A stretch of 64,000 bases of DNA. Source: Ruminococcus sp. (GTDB lineage: Bacteria; Bacillota; Clostridia; Oscillospirales; Ruminococcaceae). The stretch is taken from assembly GCA_017542475.1 (NCBI GenBank), contig JAFXXD010000031.1, positions 1-64,000 of the forward strand, written 5' to 3'. This document shows positions 62,819-64,000 of the stretch, piece by piece. The notes under the pieces were generated by a model. The model was not told where the DNA came from. It saw only the letters and a list, made by a program, of their open reading frames with translations, and searched no databases. The position numbers and the translations under genes are program-made. How positions within the stretch are numbered: the first letter of the stretch is position 1; each line of letters starts with the position of its first letter.

Positions 62819-63637
62819 ATGGTCGAATATCAGCAAAAAGATAACTACTCTATCAGCGATCTGCTCGATATTGTAAGGCTTCTGAGAGGCGAGGGCGGCT
62901 GTCCGTGGGACAGAGAACAGACCCACAGCTCCATAAGAAGCGACTTCATCGAGGAGACCTGCGAGGCTGTGGAAGCTATTGATCTCGGTGATACCTCACT
63001 TCTGAGGGAAGAGCTCGGCGACGTACTGCTGCAGGTGGTCTTCCATTGCAGGATAGAGGAGGAAACAGGCTCGTTCAACTTCGACGACGTCTGCGACGAG
63101 ATATGCAAGAAGCTCATTCTCCGTCACCCCCACGTCTTCGGCGAGGTCAAAGCCGATACCACCGCGGAGGTGCTGAAGAACTGGGACGCCATCAAAATGG
63201 ACGAAAAGGGTCAGGAGACCTACACCGATACTCTTAATCAGGTGGCAAAGTCTCTCCCGTCGCTCATGAGGGCGCAGAAGGTCGGTAAACGTGCTATGCG
63301 CGCGGGTATGGACTTCCGCAGCGCCAAGGACGCGATGGCTTGCATCGACAGCGAAAAGGCGGAGCTCGAAAGAGCTGTTGCCGCGGGCGATACGCAGAAC
63401 ATCGACGAGGAGATGGGCGATCTGCTCTTCTCGTGCGTCAATGCCGCGCGTCACCTCGGCGTGAATGCCGAGCTCGCTCTCAAGGCTTCTACGGACAAGT
63501 TCATCAAAAGGTTCTCTGTAACGGAACAGCTGACAAGAGATGCGGGTCTCGATATGAAGGACCTGCCTATCGAAGAGCTCGATATTTACTGGGACAAGGC
63601 TAAAAAAATTATAACGGAGGAACACTCAAATGACTAA
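62819..63637 (+). CDS. mazG: nucleoside triphosphate pyrophosphohydrolase
   Basis: 272 residues, two MazG domains. First domain EETCEAVEAI and EELGDVLLQVVFHCRI carry the metal-binding Glu/Asp; the second has EEMGDLLFSCVNAARHL. Removes pyrophosphate from aberrant NTPs. Followed directly by hup with an 8-base overlap, an order known from Clostridia. Confidence 0.94.
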   Translation: MVEYQQKDNYSISDLLDIVRLLRGEGGCPWDREQTHSSIRSDFIEETCEAVEAIDLGDTSLLREELGDVLLQVVFHCRIEEETGSFNFDDVCDEICKKLILRHPHVFGEVKADTTAEVLKNWDAIKMDEKGQETYTDTLNQVAKSLPSLMRAQKVGKRAMRAGMDFRSAKDAMACIDSEKAELERAVAAGDTQNIDEEMGDLLFSCVNAARHLGVNAELALKASTDKFIKRFSVTEQLTRDAGLDMKDLPIEELDIYWDKAKKIITEEHSND

Positions 63638-63938
63638 GACAGAACTCATCAATTCCATCGCTGATAAAGCAAACTGCACTAAGAAGGACGCTGCTGCTGC
63701 TCTCGAGGCTACACTCTCAGCTATCGAAGAAGCTCTCGTAAGCGGAGACAAGGTTGCTATCACAGGCTTCGGTACATTCGAGGTTCGCAACAGAGACAAG
63801 AAGGTTTGCATCAATCCCAGAACTAATGAGAAGATGACTTGCCCTCCCAGCAAGGCTCCCGCATTCAAGGCAGGTAAGGGTCTCAAGGAGGCTGTTAACG
63901 CTAAGAAGGGCGCTAAGAAGGCTGCTAAGAAGAAGTAA
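63630..63938 (+). CDS. hup: DNA-binding protein HU with Lys-rich tail
   Basis: 102 residues. HU body (1-90): MTKTELINSIADKA, then GFGTFEVRNR and the arm INPRTNEKM...PAFKAGKGLKEAV. The tail NAKKGAKKAAKKK is an extension of about 12 residues not found in typical 90-residue HU. Nucleoid protein. Ribosome site GGAGGAA. Codon use is of the high-expression type. Confidence 0.95.
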   Translation: MTKTELINSIADKANCTKKDAAAALEATLSAIEEALVSGDKVAITGFGTFEVRNRDKKVCINPRTNEKMTCPPSKAPAFKAGKGLKEAVNAKKGAKKAAKKK

Positions 63939-63945
63939 TGACAAA

Positions 63946-63981
63946 GGGGCGGAAGGCTTGACCTTTCGCCCCGCGTTTTTT
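63946..63981 (+). terminator. terminator after hup
   Basis: GGGGCGGAAGG and CCTTTCGCCCC (63946-63972) with a G.U pair, then GCG and six T. The ribosome site of the next gene follows immediately. Confidence 0.85.
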
Positions 63982-63995
63982 GAAAGGAGAGAGCT

Positions 63996-64000
63996 ATGCG
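63996..64000 (+). CDS. start of a further gene, cut by the window edge
   Basis: AAAGGAGAG six bases before ATGCG. Only the first codon and two bases of the second (Arg) are in view. After mazG-hup the usual next gene in Clostridia is the S4-domain protein RqcP (YabO), which begins MR; this is a guess from order only. Confidence 0.4.

Overview
The window looks like chromosome from a Gram-positive, low-oxygen gut Clostridium relative, most likely Ruminococcus or a close Oscillospirales genus. Four things point there: a 45-residue six-cysteine SCIFF peptide with its radical-SAM maturase; type I dockerins on a GH26 mannanase and on a cohesin-like adaptor (cellulosome parts); Thr-rich linkers in secreted proteins; and Firmicutes gene orders such as sepF-ylmH-divIVA-ileS-lspA-rluD, rimP-nusA-ylxR-ylxQ-infB-rbfA and mazG-hup. 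No rRNA, tRNA, CRISPR array, insertion sequence or prophage was seen.

Layout. 0-4.1 kb: SCIFF peptide and maturase, then an ABC-F ATPase. 4.9-7.2 kb: a three-domain transcription regulator. 7.3-14.6 kb: acetyltransferases, glycogen branching enzyme, a peptide-binding lipoprotein, a candidate small RNA, an M15-type peptidase and an AraC regulator. 14.9-23.8 kb: split transketolase, HAD phosphatase, rluD, lspA, ileS, divIVA, ylmH, sepF. 23.9-35.5 kb: ylmE, a membrane-anchored protein, hfq, miaA, mutL, mutS, a YlbF-family protein, a lipoprotein, miaB. 36-38.8 kb: secreted CBM-GH26-dockerin mannanase and a small unknown gene. 38.9-44 kb: a GldA/F/G-like ABC operon with a DUF4340-type protein. 44.1-52.9 kb: the nusA-infB-ribF translation operon. 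53-59.6 kb: Ig-like anchored protein, orphan sugar-binding-type lipoprotein, ferredoxin, lipoprotein, lipid-linked oligosaccharide flippase-like protein, cohesin-dockerin adaptor. 59.8 kb to the end: aminotransferase, an unknown gene, trpS, mazG, hup and the first bases of a further gene.

Most genes from 7.3 to 53.7 kb lie on the minus strand in operons joined by 1-30 base overlaps. Several good sigma-A-type promoters and intrinsic terminators could be placed.

The most unusual content lies between genes. Three families of short structured repeats fill nearly every larger intergenic gap. Family A is a hairpin with an invariant TGTAGGG end and a variable self-complementary core. Family B is a pair of facing hairpins bounded by GGTRTC/GAYACC and flanked by tandem heptanucleotides in opposite orientation at each end, resembling a REPIN inside cyanobacterial STRR-like arms. 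Family C is a chain of hairpins with TTCCAAGG-type joints. In all three the stems differ in sequence from copy to copy while pairing is kept. This, together with an orphan promoter-to-terminator unit at 11.73-11.92 kb, is the best candidate for something not yet described.
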